Assembly (NCBI GenBank): GCA_964404445.1
Contig: CAYOJW010000006.1
Location: 229,638-293,637, forward strand
Direction: 5' to 3'
Source: UBA2336 sp964404445
GTDB lineage: Bacteria > Bacteroidota > Bacteroidia > Cytophagales > Cyclobacteriaceae
Length of the DNA: 64,000 nt
Shown here: in pieces, positions 34,638 through 43,705 of the stretch
Numbering within the stretch: the first letter of the stretch is position 1
Layout: each line of letters starts with the position of its first letter
Translations under genes and position numbers: made by a program
Notes under the pieces: model-generated
Database searches by the model: none
What the model saw: only the letters and a program-made list of their open reading frames with translations
Told to the model about the DNA's origin: nothing

Positions 34638-34712
34638 TGGTAGCTCCGGTAGGAATCGAACCTACATCCTAAGTTCCGGAAACTCATATTCTATCCATTG
34701 AACTACGGAGCC
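34638..34712 (-). tRNA. tRNA-Arg (anticodon CCG)
   Basis: Cloverleaf on the minus strand: acceptor GGCTCCG/CGGAGCT (first pair G-U), D arm GTTC-GAAT, anticodon stem TGAGT/ACTTA with loop TTCCGGA (CCG), T arm GTAGG/CCTAC with loop TTCGATT, discriminator A and encoded CCA (34638-34640). CCG reads CGG. Confidence 0.95.
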
Positions 34713-34732
34713 GGCAATGCTCTAAAAGCGGG

Positions 34733-34740
34733 CAAAAATA
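34733..34740 (-). promoter_or_regulatory. -7 promoter element of tRNA-Arg (TATTTTTG)
   Basis: TAnnTTTG match on the minus strand, about 20 bases ahead of the mature tRNA 5' end. Confidence 0.45.
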
Positions 34741-34765
34741 CAGTATTTTTTGAAAAACAGAACAG

Positions 34766-35980
34766 TTACTTTTTCCCGTCAGCGAGAGGCACATAACCCA
34801 ATGGCAATATATCGGCTATTTTTTCAGACCAGCCCAAATACCCCTCAAAAAATACGTTACGCACATCTTCATAATACCCATTGTCGTAGATAGCTACGGG
34901 TTGAAGAAAGTGTACAACACTATATTGCATGCGCAACGGTGCCCGGCCATTTTGTTGTGCGTACAACAGGTCTTCTTTTTCATTTTTATAGGTGAGGCGT
35001 AACATGCCGGTATAGATAATGTTGTTCCGTGCGGTATCTAACAGGGGCGATACATCAACAAACAACCGCCCCAGGCTGTCAACAAGTTCGGGTTTTCGTT
35101 TCAGCTTGATGTAATAGTCCAGGCTGTCGTGCGCAGCATTATTGATAACGCGCCCTTCGGGATTAAGCGATTTTAAACGCCAGATTTTTATTTTTTCGTT
35201 GAGTACAGCGTTCGGGGGCCGCTCGCGGTTAGGTACCCTGAATAATTCCTGTACTTCAAATTCATTTTTCAAATCACCTTGTTGCAACAGGTGAATGAAG
35301 TGTGTAAACGACCCGAGGTAGGCTTCTTTACGTTCTTTTTCCCAGCGTTTTAGCTGGTTAGCATTTTTAGGGGTTAATTTTTCAAAACGTGGGATACCCA
35401 AATATACCTGTTGTTGCCTGCGATAGTCTATTTCAAAATGGTGCAGGTCGTAGATAACCTTATACCCCAATGCCTGATTAGTCACTTCTAAAGGTTTTCG
35501 TGAGAAGGCGGTGATTACGCCATCCTGCGGATCGAAGTCGATGTACAAATCGTTCAGGTTGGCAATCTTACACGAAGCCGAATTTTTGCCGGTGCCCAAA
35601 AATGCCTGTTTAAATAGTTGAATGTTGTGCCTGCGGTTAGAGGTGTCGGGCGAAACAACAATCTCGGTGAGTTCGGTAGGTTTTTGAAGCAGTGAGAATG
35701 TTAATTGCCGGGTTGTGTTTGAAAACTCAAGCGACAACTGCACGGTGTGGTATCCTATGTAAGAAACGGTAAGATCATACTTGCCATCAGGGAAATGATG
35801 GAGGGTAAAACGGCCATCGTCACCGGTGGTGGTGCCGTAGGTTGTGTTGGCAAAATAAATACTGGCAAAGGCAATGGGTTCATGGGTAAGCGAGTCAATT
35901 ACTTTACCCGAAATGGAGTTTTGTGCTTGTGCGGCCAGGCAGGTAAAAAACAGGGTAGCCAATAATAAAATCCGTTTCAT
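34766..35980 (-). CDS. Exported protein with N-terminal carboxypeptidase-regulatory-like domain
   Basis: 404 residues: signal peptide to about 19, then a CarboxypepD_reg-like beta domain (I-S-G-K-V-I-D-S-L-T-H-E-P-I; F-A-S-I-Y-F; D-G-K-Y-D-L-T-V-S-Y-I-G-Y) at about 22-105, then about 290 residues that are not recognised. In Bacteroidota this N-terminal domain commonly precedes outer-membrane or surface proteins. No TonB-dependent barrel follows, so it is probably a periplasmic or outer-leaflet protein. Divergent from lepA. Confidence 0.75.
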   Translation of the reverse strand: MKRILLLATLFFTCLAAQAQNSISGKVIDSLTHEPIAFASIYFANTTYGTTTGDDGRFTLHHFPDGKYDLTVSYIGYHTVQLSLEFSNTTRQLTFSLLQKPTELTEIVVSPDTSNRRHNIQLFKQAFLGTGKNSASCKIANLNDLYIDFDPQDGVITAFSRKPLEVTNQALGYKVIYDLHHFEIDYRRQQQVYLGIPRFEKLTPKNANQLKRWEKERKEAYLGSFTHFIHLLQQGDLKNEFEVQELFRVPNRERPPNAVLNEKIKIWRLKSLNPEGRVINNAAHDSLDYYIKLKRKPELVDSLGRLFVDVSPLLDTARNNIIYTGMLRLTYKNEKEDLLYAQQNGRAPLRMQYSVVHFLQPVAIYDNGYYEDVRNVFFEGYLGWSEKIADILPLGYVPLADGKK

Positions 35981-36071
35981 TGCCGTACGAAGGTGTTTTT
36001 AATCTGTAATGATAAGGAAGCTCCTGAAATAAAAGACAACCGTCCGTAAATCCCTTTTGCGCGTAAATTCA

Positions 36072-36079
36072 TACTTTTG
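36072..36079 (+). promoter_or_regulatory. -7 promoter element of lepA (TACTTTTG)
   Basis: TAnnTTTG match 31 bases ahead of the lepA ATG. Confidence 0.45.
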
Positions 36080-36109
36080 CCGTTTAAAATTTTGAGGACC
36101 TGAAGGGTT

Positions 36110-37894
36110 ATGGAAAACATCCGCAATTTTTGCATTATCGCCCACATCGACCACGGAAAAAGTACCCTGGCCGACCGCCTGCTGGAATTTACCGGCACCC
36201 TGAACGAGCGCCAAATGGAGGCCCAGGTACTTGATAACATGGATTTAGAGAAAGAAAAGGGCATTACCATCAAGGCGCACGCCATCCAGATGAACTATAC
36301 GTTTGAGGGTAAAGATTATACCCTTAACCTGATCGATACCCCCGGCCATGTTGACTTTTCGTACGAAGTGTCGCGTGCCATCGCTTCATGCGAAGGCGCT
36401 TTGCTGATTGTAGATGCCAGCCAGGGTATTGAAGCACAAACTATCTCGAACCTGTATCTGGCGTTAGAGCATGATTTGGAAATCATTCCGGTGATGAACA
36501 AAATTGACTTACCGCACGCTAACCCCGAAGTAGTGGCCGATGAAATCATCGACCTGATCGGCTGTAAACGCGAGGACATCCTTTCGGCCAGCGCCAAAGA
36601 AGGCAAGGGCATTGTAGAAATATTACAGGCTGTTGTACAGCGCATTCCAGCGCCAAAGGGTAATGCCAATGCTCCCTTACAAGCCATGATTTTCGATTCG
36701 GTGTTTAACTCATTCCGGGGTATCGAAATTTATTTCCGTGTTTTTAACGGCTCTATTAAAAAAGGCGATAAGGTAAAATTCATCAATACCGGTAAAGAAT
36801 ACGGTGCCGATGAGATTGGCGTATTGAAATTAGATAAACACCCCAGGAACGAGATCACGGCCGGAAACGTAGGCTACCTCATTTCGGGGATTAAAGTAGC
36901 CAGCGAAGTACACGTAGGCGATACCATTACTACGGTAAACAATCCGGGCGAATCGCTGAGAGGTTTTGAACAGGTTAAACCGATGGTGTTTGCCGGTATT
37001 TATCCGGTGGACACTACCGAGTTTGAAGAGCTGCGGGCTTCGATGGAAAAACTCCAGTTGAACGATGCCTCATTAGTGTGGGAGTTGGAAACATCGGCAG
37101 CGTTGGGCTTTGGTTTCCGTTGCGGATTTCTTGGTATGCTGCACATGGAAATCATTCAGGAACGGTTGGAGCGTGAGTTCGACATGACTGTGATCACTAC
37201 CGTTCCTTCCGTGCAGTTTAAAGCCTACCTAACCGATGACTCAGAGGTAGTGATTAACGCACCTTCCGAAATGCCTGATCCTACCCGGATGAAACGCATT
37301 GAAGAGCCGTACATCAAAGCGCAGATCATCAGCAAGTCCGATTACATCGGGGCGATTATTAACCTGTGTATCGAAAAACGCGGTATCATTATCAATCAGA
37401 ATTACCTGACTACCGACCGCGTAGAGATGTCGTTCGAAATGCCGTTGTCGGAAATTGTATTCGACTTCTTCGATAAGCTGAAATCGATTTCACGCGGCTA
37501 TGCTTCGTTAGATTATCACCTCATCGGTATGCGTGAGTCTGACATGGTGAAATTAGATGTGATGCTGAACGGTGATAAAGTAGATGCCCTGAGCGCCATC
37601 GTACACCGGGGCAAAGCGCAAGACTGGGGACGTAAGCTTTGTGAAAAATTGCGCGAACTTATTCCTCGTCAAATGTTTGAAATTGCGATACAAGCCGCTA
37701 TCGGGCAGAAGATTGTGGCGCGCGAAAACATTAGTGCCATCCGTAAAAACGTGTTGGCAAAATGTTACGGAGGCGATATTTCGCGTAAGCGCAAGCTGTT
37801 AGAGAAACAGAAAAAAGGTAAAAAGCGTATGCGTCAGGTAGGCAACGTAGAAATTCCGCAAGAGGCATTTATGGCTGTGCTGAAAATTGAGTAA
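36110..37894 (+). CDS. lepA: Elongation factor 4 (LepA)
   Basis: 594 residues, normal length. GTPase motifs A-H-I-D-H-G-K-S-T-L, D-T-P-G-H and M-N-K-I-D are in place, and the C-terminal LepA domain ends in the basic stretch K-K-G-K-K-R-M-R. EF4 acts on ribosomes during initiation and translocation, especially under stress. It is followed by two small genes in the same direction and folD. Confidence 0.97.
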   Translation: MENIRNFCIIAHIDHGKSTLADRLLEFTGTLNERQMEAQVLDNMDLEKEKGITIKAHAIQMNYTFEGKDYTLNLIDTPGHVDFSYEVSRAIASCEGALLIVDASQGIEAQTISNLYLALEHDLEIIPVMNKIDLPHANPEVVADEIIDLIGCKREDILSASAKEGKGIVEILQAVVQRIPAPKGNANAPLQAMIFDSVFNSFRGIEIYFRVFNGSIKKGDKVKFINTGKEYGADEIGVLKLDKHPRNEITAGNVGYLISGIKVASEVHVGDTITTVNNPGESLRGFEQVKPMVFAGIYPVDTTEFEELRASMEKLQLNDASLVWELETSAALGFGFRCGFLGMLHMEIIQERLEREFDMTVITTVPSVQFKAYLTDDSEVVINAPSEMPDPTRMKRIEEPYIKAQIISKSDYIGAIINLCIEKRGIIINQNYLTTDRVEMSFEMPLSEIVFDFFDKLKSISRGYASLDYHLIGMRESDMVKLDVMLNGDKVDALSAIVHRGKAQDWGRKLCEKLRELIPRQMFEIAIQAAIGQKIVARENISAIRKNVLAKCYGGDISRKRKLLEKQKKGKKRMRQVGNVEIPQEAFMAVLKIE

Positions 37895-37920
37895 ATTTCT
37901 ATCCTTAAAACCTGTTGTTT

Positions 37921-38208
37921 ATGGAACGGAATTATGATGAAGTAATATCAGATATGCTGATTCAGTTGGCAAATATTGAGTCTTCGTTACAGAAACAAAA
38001 CGATAGGATGGAGGCGTTCGATAAACGCATGAACATGACCATTCGCAGAATGGTGAAGGCTGAAACAAGATTTGAACAACATGAAAAAAGGATGGAGCAG
38101 TTCGACAAGAAACTCGAACAATCCATTAAAAGTCTGCGTGAATTCAGCCTGATGCAAAACGAAATGAACCGGTACTTTCTAAATTCGATCAAGAATGGCA
38201 AAAAATAA
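37921..38208 (+). CDS. Small coiled-coil protein
   Basis: 95 residues almost wholly helical and charged, with heptad-like patterns (M-E-A-F-D-K-R-M; R-F-E-Q-H-E-K-R-M-E-Q-F-D-K-K-L-E-Q-S). No family. ATG at 37921 is preferred over the TTG at 37915. It starts 26 bases after lepA and overlaps the next gene by 14 bases. Function unknown. Confidence 0.65.
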   Translation: MERNYDEVISDMLIQLANIESSLQKQNDRMEAFDKRMNMTIRRMVKAETRFEQHEKRMEQFDKKLEQSIKSLREFSLMQNEMNRYFLNSIKNGKK

Positions 38209-38389
38209 AACGGTTCCCAGACGTTCTGAAAGTAAAAAAGTCGATCCTGTCAAACAGTTGCGGCAGATCGAATTGAAACTGGAGAAAAAGAAGAAAGAGC
38301 TTCTGGAAATCAAGATTTTGCATAAAAAAGTTGCAGGTGAGTTTATCGACCTGTGGGTGAAGACCAGGAGATTAAAAAAACAACGATAA
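38195..38389 (+). CDS. Small basic helical protein
   Basis: 64 residues, strongly Lys/Arg-rich (V-P-R-R-S-E-S-K-K at the start, K-L-E-K-K-K-K-E-L-L-E in the middle). It starts inside the preceding coiled-coil gene, so the two are probably translated together and might form one complex. Not recognised. It lies 7 bases ahead of folD. Confidence 0.6.
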   Translation: MAKNKTVPRRSESKKVDPVKQLRQIELKLEKKKKELLEIKILHKKVAGEFIDLWVKTRRLKKQR

Positions 38390-38396
38390 AGCACTC

Positions 38397-39284
38397 ATGA
38401 CCGAAACCACTGCATACACACTCATTGACGGCCGCAAAATCTCTGCGGACATTAAGCGCGAAATATCCGAAAAGGTTGCCGTGCGCAAACAATCCACAAA
38501 AAAAATACCGCACCTTGCTATTATTCTGGTGGGCGATGATGGCGCCAGTCAAACGTATGTCGATCATAAAGTGAAAGCCTGTAAAGAAGTAGGCTTTCAT
38601 TATACCATGATGCGCTTTGCCGATACCATCAGCGAAGATAAGTTGATGAAACACATCGACCAGGTAAACCGCGATGAAGATGTGGACGGATTCATTGTGC
38701 AACTGCCATTGCCTCCGCATATTTCAGTTGAACGCATTACCGAAAAAATTCGCCCCGATAAAGATGTGGACGGTTTCACCAACCGAAATTTCGGCAGCAT
38801 TGTTTCAAAAAACCCGCTACTCTTACCCGCTACACCGTTTGGTGTAATGGAGTTGTTGAAACGGTATCAAATTGCTACCGAAGGAAAGAACTGCGTAGTG
38901 ATTGGTGCAAGCCGGTTGGTAGGGGCACCGTTAAGCATGATGCTGGTAGAAGAAGGCCATGCAACAGTTACCGTGTGCCATAAATACACCAACGACCTTG
39001 CGAGCTTTACCAAACAAGCCGACATTTTAGTGGTTGCTGTTGGTAAGCCGGGCATTGTAACAGCCGACATGGTGAAAGATGGCGCGGTGGTAATTGATGT
39101 AGGCACAACCCGTGTGGAAGGCCCGCAGTTTAAAAATGGTTTTGCCTTAAAAGGCGATGTTGATTTTAAAACGGTAGCACCCAAAACATCATTTATCACA
39201 CCGGTGCCCGGTGGCGTTGGCCCGATGACCATCGCATCGTTGCTGTTGAACACGTTGCGGGCAACCGAACTAAGAAATCCATAG
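38397..39284 (+). CDS. folD: Methylenetetrahydrofolate dehydrogenase/cyclohydrolase
   Basis: 295 residues. The signature Y-V-D-H-K-V-K-A-C-K (with the catalytic Lys) and the P-V-P-G-G-V-G-P-M-T motif near the end are intact; the Rossmann G-A-S-R-L-V-G-A-P is in place. It converts methylene-THF to formyl-THF, feeding purines and initiator tRNA. Folate-synthesis genes pabB-like and pabC-like lie 0.8-2.4 kb downstream. Confidence 0.97.
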   Translation: MTETTAYTLIDGRKISADIKREISEKVAVRKQSTKKIPHLAIILVGDDGASQTYVDHKVKACKEVGFHYTMMRFADTISEDKLMKHIDQVNRDEDVDGFIVQLPLPPHISVERITEKIRPDKDVDGFTNRNFGSIVSKNPLLLPATPFGVMELLKRYQIATEGKNCVVIGASRLVGAPLSMMLVEEGHATVTVCHKYTNDLASFTKQADILVVAVGKPGIVTADMVKDGAVVIDVGTTRVEGPQFKNGFALKGDVDFKTVAPKTSFITPVPGGVGPMTIASLLLNTLRATELRNP

Positions 39285-39305
39285 TAGGTCATCCCGAGGC
39301 ACGAG

Positions 39306-39325
39306 CCTGCTTGCCGGTAGGCAGG
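39306..39325. repeat. Palindromic repeat CCTGCTTGCCGGTAGGCAGG
   Basis: Differs by one base from the spacer element at 61444-61463. Both are non-coding and near-palindromic. A second, AT-rich repeat (units like AAATCGTAAATC) occupies about 39364-39406, just upstream of queE. Confidence 0.6.
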
Positions 39326-39417
39326 GGATCTTCAAACATAAAGAACCCAAATAACGCTTGACTCATAAATCGCAAATCGTAAACCGTAAATCTGAAATCG
39401 TAAATCAATTACCGTTG

Positions 39418-39999
39418 ATGGAAGATTTCTATACCATTCAGGGTGAAGGATTTTACCAGGGGCGTGCTGCGTATTTTATTCGCTTAGGCGGATGCGATGT
39501 GGGTTGTGTATGGTGCGATGTGAAAGAATCGTGGGATGCCGGTGCACACCCGAAAGTGACCGTTACCGAAATGGTAAAACGTGCCAAAAACAGCGGCACA
39601 AACTTAGTAGTGATTACCGGGGGCGAACCTGCCATGTATGATCTGTCGTTGCTGACAGAATCGTTACAACAGGCAGGTTTACAAACAAATATTGAAACAT
39701 CAGGGGTTTATCCCCTTACGGGAAAATGGAATTGGATCTGTTTTTCGCCCAAAAAGTTTAAAGCGCCACACGCTTCGGTTTACGCGCAGGCAAACGAACT
39801 GAAAGTTATCATATATAATAAGAGTGATTTTGCCTGGGCCGAAGAACACGCCCGGCAGGTTAATGCCAACTGTAAATTATTTTTGCAGCCCGAGTGGTCG
39901 AAAGAAAAGGAAATGCTCCCCTTAATTATCGCTTATGTAAAGGCCAATCCGAAGTGGGAAGTGTCGTTGCAGATTCATAAATACATGAATATTCCCTAA
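39418..39999 (+). CDS. queE: 7-carboxy-7-deazaguanine synthase
   Basis: 193 residues from the ATG at 39418 (M-E-D-F-Y-T-I-Q-G-E-G). The radical-SAM cysteines are in G-C-D-V-G-C-V-W-C, and the G-G-E-P motif follows. QueE rearranges carboxy-tetrahydropterin to 7-carboxy-7-deazaguanine in queuosine synthesis. A TTG at 39358 would add 20 residues translated from repeat DNA and is less likely, although some homologues have a few residues (L-P-L) before this Met. queD is elsewhere in the window at 53683. Confidence 0.95.
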   Translation: MEDFYTIQGEGFYQGRAAYFIRLGGCDVGCVWCDVKESWDAGAHPKVTVTEMVKRAKNSGTNLVVITGGEPAMYDLSLLTESLQQAGLQTNIETSGVYPLTGKWNWICFSPKKFKAPHASVYAQANELKVIIYNKSDFAWAEEHARQVNANCKLFLQPEWSKEKEMLPLIIAYVKANPKWEVSLQIHKYMNIP

Positions 40000-40079
40000 G
40001 ATTAAATGAACGAATGTTGAATGTCGAATGAAGAATATTAATTCGTAAATCTAAATTCTACATTCTTAATTTATCAATA

Positions 40080-41051
40080 ATGTCTATTGAAGAATTTAAA
40101 ACGAGTTTAAACGAATGGGGCAAAGCCAATATTCCCTTTTTGTTTTACATCGATTTTGAATTACAAAAACCGGTAGCCATTAAACTTGGCGAAGTAGATG
40201 CACAAAATGTGCTGTACGATGTAAACGGTTTTTCCAACAGCGCACGACACAATTCACCTGCCGATATGCGGGTAATAAAAAAAATCCCCGGTGCATTTTC
40301 CGACTACGAACTAAAATTCAATAAGGTGTTGCAACGCCTTCATTATGGCGATTCGTTTTTAACAAACCTTACTGTAAAAACAAAAATTGAAACAGATTGT
40401 TCGTTGAAAGACCTGTTTCATCGCAGCAAGGCAAAATATAAGTTGTGGGTAAACGATGAGTTCCTGGTGTTCTCGCCCGAAACATTTATCCAAATCCGAG
40501 AAGGCAAAATTTATTCATACCCAATGAAAGGCACTATCGATGCCGCCATACCCAATGCTGCCGATGTTATTTTAAACGATCGAAAAGAAAAAGCTGAACA
40601 CATTACCATTGTCGATCTGATCCGCAACGACATCAGCCACGTGGCAACCAATGTTCAGGTATCACGCTTTCGGTATATCGATCACATCAAAACCGATACA
40701 AAAGACTTGCTTCAGGTAAGTTCTGAAATTACCGGAACGTTGCCCGAGCATTACCGCGAACAGTTAGGCACTATTTTAATAGCGTTGCTTCCGGCAGGTT
40801 CCGTTAGTGGCGCGCCCAAACAAAAAACATTGGAAATCATTACCGATGCCGAAGGTGAACCACGCGGTTATTATACCGGTGTGATGGGTTGTTTTGATGG
40901 CAAACAGTTCGATAGCGGTGTGATGATTCGGTATATCGAACAAAAAAATAATACCTTGTATTACCGCAGTGGCGGAGGCATTACCGCGCAAAGCAATGCA
41001 ATGGCAGAATACCAGGAAGTGATCGACAAAGTATATGTTCCGTTTAATTGA
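40080..41051 (+). CDS. pabB: Aminodeoxychorismate synthase component I (PabB-like)
   Basis: 323 residues of the chorismate-binding fold. The C-terminal core shows the P-M-K-G-T-I, D-L-I-R-N-D-I, G-S-V-S-G-A-P-K and Y-Y-T-G-V-M-G motifs shared by PabB/TrpE. It lacks the long N-terminal domain of TrpE, fitting a short PabB. With glutamine-derived ammonia it makes aminodeoxychorismate for folate. The next gene (lyase) overlaps it by 17 bases. Confidence 0.9.
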   Translation: MSIEEFKTSLNEWGKANIPFLFYIDFELQKPVAIKLGEVDAQNVLYDVNGFSNSARHNSPADMRVIKKIPGAFSDYELKFNKVLQRLHYGDSFLTNLTVKTKIETDCSLKDLFHRSKAKYKLWVNDEFLVFSPETFIQIREGKIYSYPMKGTIDAAIPNAADVILNDRKEKAEHITIVDLIRNDISHVATNVQVSRFRYIDHIKTDTKDLLQVSSEITGTLPEHYREQLGTILIALLPAGSVSGAPKQKTLEIITDAEGEPRGYYTGVMGCFDGKQFDSGVMIRYIEQKNNTLYYRSGGGITAQSNAMAEYQEVIDKVYVPFN

Positions 41052-41631
41052 ATCCATCCGGCTCGACCAGGGCAATTTTTATAGGCTTCATTACCATCAG
41101 CAACGAGTCGATCGTTCCATACAGGAATTGTTTCAAACAAAAAGCACCATTAACCTTTTCGATATAGTTCAACAACACAATTTCCCTAAAACAGGATTAT
41201 TCAAGTGCCGTGTGGTTTACACCACAAAAGTTGAGTGTGTTGAGTTTGTTCCGTACCAAATCCGCCCGGTAAACAGTTTGAAGATTGTATACGATAATGC
41301 TATTACCTATCGCCATAAGGCGGAAAACCGTGCGTACCTCGATAAACTTTTTGATCAACGCCAGTTTTGCGATGATGTGCTTATTGTTAAAAATGGCTTT
41401 GTAACCGATGCCTCGTACAGCAACATTTTATTTTATGACGGCCACACTTGGGTAACACCCGATACACCTTTATTGGAAGGTACAATGCGCAGTTTTTTAT
41501 TAGATACGGCCGAAATCAAACAAATACCGATTACCGTTCAGGACATTCGCAACTTTAAAACCTTCCGGCTCATTAACGCCATGCTTGGATTTGATGGCCC
41601 CGAAATTGATGTATCGAAGATTGTTTTATAG
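41035..41631 (+). CDS. pabC: Aminodeoxychorismate lyase-like (class IV aminotransferase)
   Basis: 198 residues. The PLP fold type IV is shown by D-V-L-I-V-K-N-G-F-V-T-D-A-S-Y-S-N-I and a P-L-L-E-G-T-M-R segment. Probable lyase releasing pyruvate to give p-aminobenzoate. The overlapping pabB-like gene makes this assignment strong. It is somewhat shorter than E. coli PabC (269 residues), mainly at the N-terminus. Confidence 0.85.
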   Translation: MFRLIESIRLDQGNFYRLHYHQQRVDRSIQELFQTKSTINLFDIVQQHNFPKTGLFKCRVVYTTKVECVEFVPYQIRPVNSLKIVYDNAITYRHKAENRAYLDKLFDQRQFCDDVLIVKNGFVTDASYSNILFYDGHTWVTPDTPLLEGTMRSFLLDTAEIKQIPITVQDIRNFKTFRLINAMLGFDGPEIDVSKIVL

Positions 41632-41640
41632 TTTTAAAAC

Positions 41641-43557
41641 ATGATCCGGTACATTTTTCTCATTATCGCATTCGTTCCGCTAACAACCGTAGCGCAAACT
41701 ACCTTAGGCACGAAATCAAAAAAAGCAATCGAACTTTATACCGAAGCCGATAATTTCCGCGTACGGGGTCAATACACGCAGGCCATTACGTTACTAAATC
41801 AAGCCATCGACAAGGATAAAAATTTTGTGGAGGCACATTACCGCTTAGGCCTGGTTTATTTTACCGTGAAAAATTATACAAAGGCAATCCAGTCGTTTGA
41901 AATCGCGCTTTCGGTTACAACGGACGTCCGGAAACACAAAATTATCTGGTTCGATTTGGGTGAAGCCTATTTGCTTACCGGTCAATATCAAAAAGCCGTT
42001 GCTACGTTTTCCGATTATATAAAAGTTGAAAATCAGAACAAACAGAAACTCGACCGCGCTAACCTGTTTTTACAGAATGCACAGTATGCCTTACAAAACC
42101 AAGCCGAAAATACTCACTATCAGCAACGTACATTAAATGATACAGTGAATTGTTTTGCCATGCAGTATTTTCCGGTGCTTACAGCCGATCAGGAAGAACT
42201 CATTTTTACCCGCAGACTGGGCAACGGAGCCGATGACGATGAAGACATTGTAATTACCCGCAAAGACGAACGTGGCCGATGGTATTCACCGCAGTCCATT
42301 TCACCAAACATTAACACTAAATTTAATGAAGGCACCTGTACCATCTCGGCCGATGGCCGAAAACTGATCTTCACAGCCTGTACCGGTCGTAAAAGCTATG
42401 GCAGTTGCGATTTATATGAAAGTTACCGCATAGGTAACGAATGGAGCGAACCGGTAAACCTGGGGCCAAACGTTAACTCAAGCGACTGGGAATCACAGCC
42501 TTCCCTTTCGGCCGATGGCCGCATACTCTATTTTGTGTCCGATCGCAGGGGCGGTTTGGGCAGGCGCGATATATGGTTTTCAAAACTAAACGACAACGGG
42601 GTTTGGGAAAAAGCCCAAAACCTGGGCGCGCCTATAAATACGCCTTACGATGAAATTTCGCCATTTATTCATGTAAATAACCGTACCCTGTATTTTGCTT
42701 CCAGCGGCCTTACGGGATTTGGGGGTTATGACATATTTTATACCGAACGGGATGCAAACGGCTGGTCTAACCCGATAAACATAGGTGCGCCCATTAACGA
42801 TCATGGCGACCAGTTTTCATTGTTCATTACGGCCGATGGTAAAAAGGGCTACTATTCACACGAAGATGTTTTACCGGGAGGGACAGCAAAATCGAAGATC
42901 GTTGAAATTCAAATACCTGAAAAGCAACAGGTTAAATACAAAAGCAATTATGTAAAAGGTGTAGTAACCGACTCAAAAACGGGTAAGTTTTTAAAAGCCA
43001 AAATTGAGTTGTTCGACATCACTAAGAACGAAATCGTGTCGTTAGTCGAATCCGACTCCGTTTCGGGTAAATACCTGATGGTACTTACCGAAGGCTCAGA
43101 ATATGCTCTTTACGCCAACAAACAGGGTTATCTGTTTAAAAGCCTGGGGTTTGATTATATGGAAAATACTGATTTAGAACCCCTTACAGTAGATATTTCG
43201 CTCGATCCGGCCTTAAAAGGATCAGTTGCCGTATTGAAAAACATCTTTTTCGATGTCGATAAGTATGATTTAAAGGAAAAATCTGTCACCGAACTCGAAA
43301 AAGTGATCCGTTTCCTGAAGGAAAACCCGGCAATCCGTATTGAAATCAGCGGCCACACCGATAACACCGGAAATTCTTCATACAACCAGCAGCTTTCCGA
43401 AAAAAGGGCAAAATCTGTTTACACGTACCTCCTAAACCACGGAATAGACCAAAAGCACCTCACCTCACGCGGGTATGGACCGGCCAATCCGGTCAGTTCA
43501 AACGACACCGAAGCTGGCCGCCAACTCAACCGCAGAATTGAGTTTAGGGTTCAGTAA
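41641..43557 (+). CDS. PorE-like protein: TPR, PD40 propeller, CarboxypepD_reg and OmpA domain
   Basis: 638 residues: signal peptide to about 18, TPR-like helices at about 28-120, WD40/PD40 propeller blades (F-T-R-R-L-G-N; L-S-A-D-G-R-I-L-Y-F-V-S-D; L-Y-F-A-S-S-G) at about 170-420, a beta domain (G-V-V-T-D-S-K-T-G-K) near 440, and an OmpA peptidoglycan-binding domain (I-S-G-H-T-D-N-T-G) at 530-638. This order is that of PorE of the type IX secretion machine in Porphyromonas gingivalis, which holds it to peptidoglycan. Several other OmpA/PD40 proteins share the architecture, so the T9SS role is likely but not proven. Confidence 0.82.
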   Translation: MIRYIFLIIAFVPLTTVAQTTLGTKSKKAIELYTEADNFRVRGQYTQAITLLNQAIDKDKNFVEAHYRLGLVYFTVKNYTKAIQSFEIALSVTTDVRKHKIIWFDLGEAYLLTGQYQKAVATFSDYIKVENQNKQKLDRANLFLQNAQYALQNQAENTHYQQRTLNDTVNCFAMQYFPVLTADQEELIFTRRLGNGADDDEDIVITRKDERGRWYSPQSISPNINTKFNEGTCTISADGRKLIFTACTGRKSYGSCDLYESYRIGNEWSEPVNLGPNVNSSDWESQPSLSADGRILYFVSDRRGGLGRRDIWFSKLNDNGVWEKAQNLGAPINTPYDEISPFIHVNNRTLYFASSGLTGFGGYDIFYTERDANGWSNPINIGAPINDHGDQFSLFITADGKKGYYSHEDVLPGGTAKSKIVEIQIPEKQQVKYKSNYVKGVVTDSKTGKFLKAKIELFDITKNEIVSLVESDSVSGKYLMVLTEGSEYALYANKQGYLFKSLGFDYMENTDLEPLTVDISLDPALKGSVAVLKNIFFDVDKYDLKEKSVTELEKVIRFLKENPAIRIEISGHTDNTGNSSYNQQLSEKRAKSVYTYLLNHGIDQKHLTSRGYGPANPVSSNDTEAGRQLNRRIEFRVQ

Positions 43558-43610
43558 CCCCTTATATATCCCGAAAACACATCATTATTGGGTATTTTAT
43601 TATTAAATCG

Positions 43611-43666
43611 ATACCTAATTTTTAGGTATTTCATTTTTGAAGATTAAAATTTTGTTTCTAAGTTTA
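43611..43666 (+). promoter_or_regulatory. Palindrome and promoter ahead of susC
   Basis: ATACCTAA-TTT-TTAGGTAT (43611-43629) is a perfect 8-bp-arm palindrome. Seven bases on, TTTG (43636-43639) and TAAGTTTA (43659-43666) are spaced 19 bases apart like a Bacteroidota promoter. The palindrome could be an operator or the tail of the previous transcript's terminator; it has no T run. Confidence 0.4.
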
Positions 43667-43705
43667 CCGTTCAAGTATTATTAACTTAACCTAAATCTAA
43701 AAAGT

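Noticed and set aside
39358..39417. Upstream TTG start for queE
   Set aside because: The added residues are translated repeat units, and the QueE fold starts at M-E-D-F-Y.
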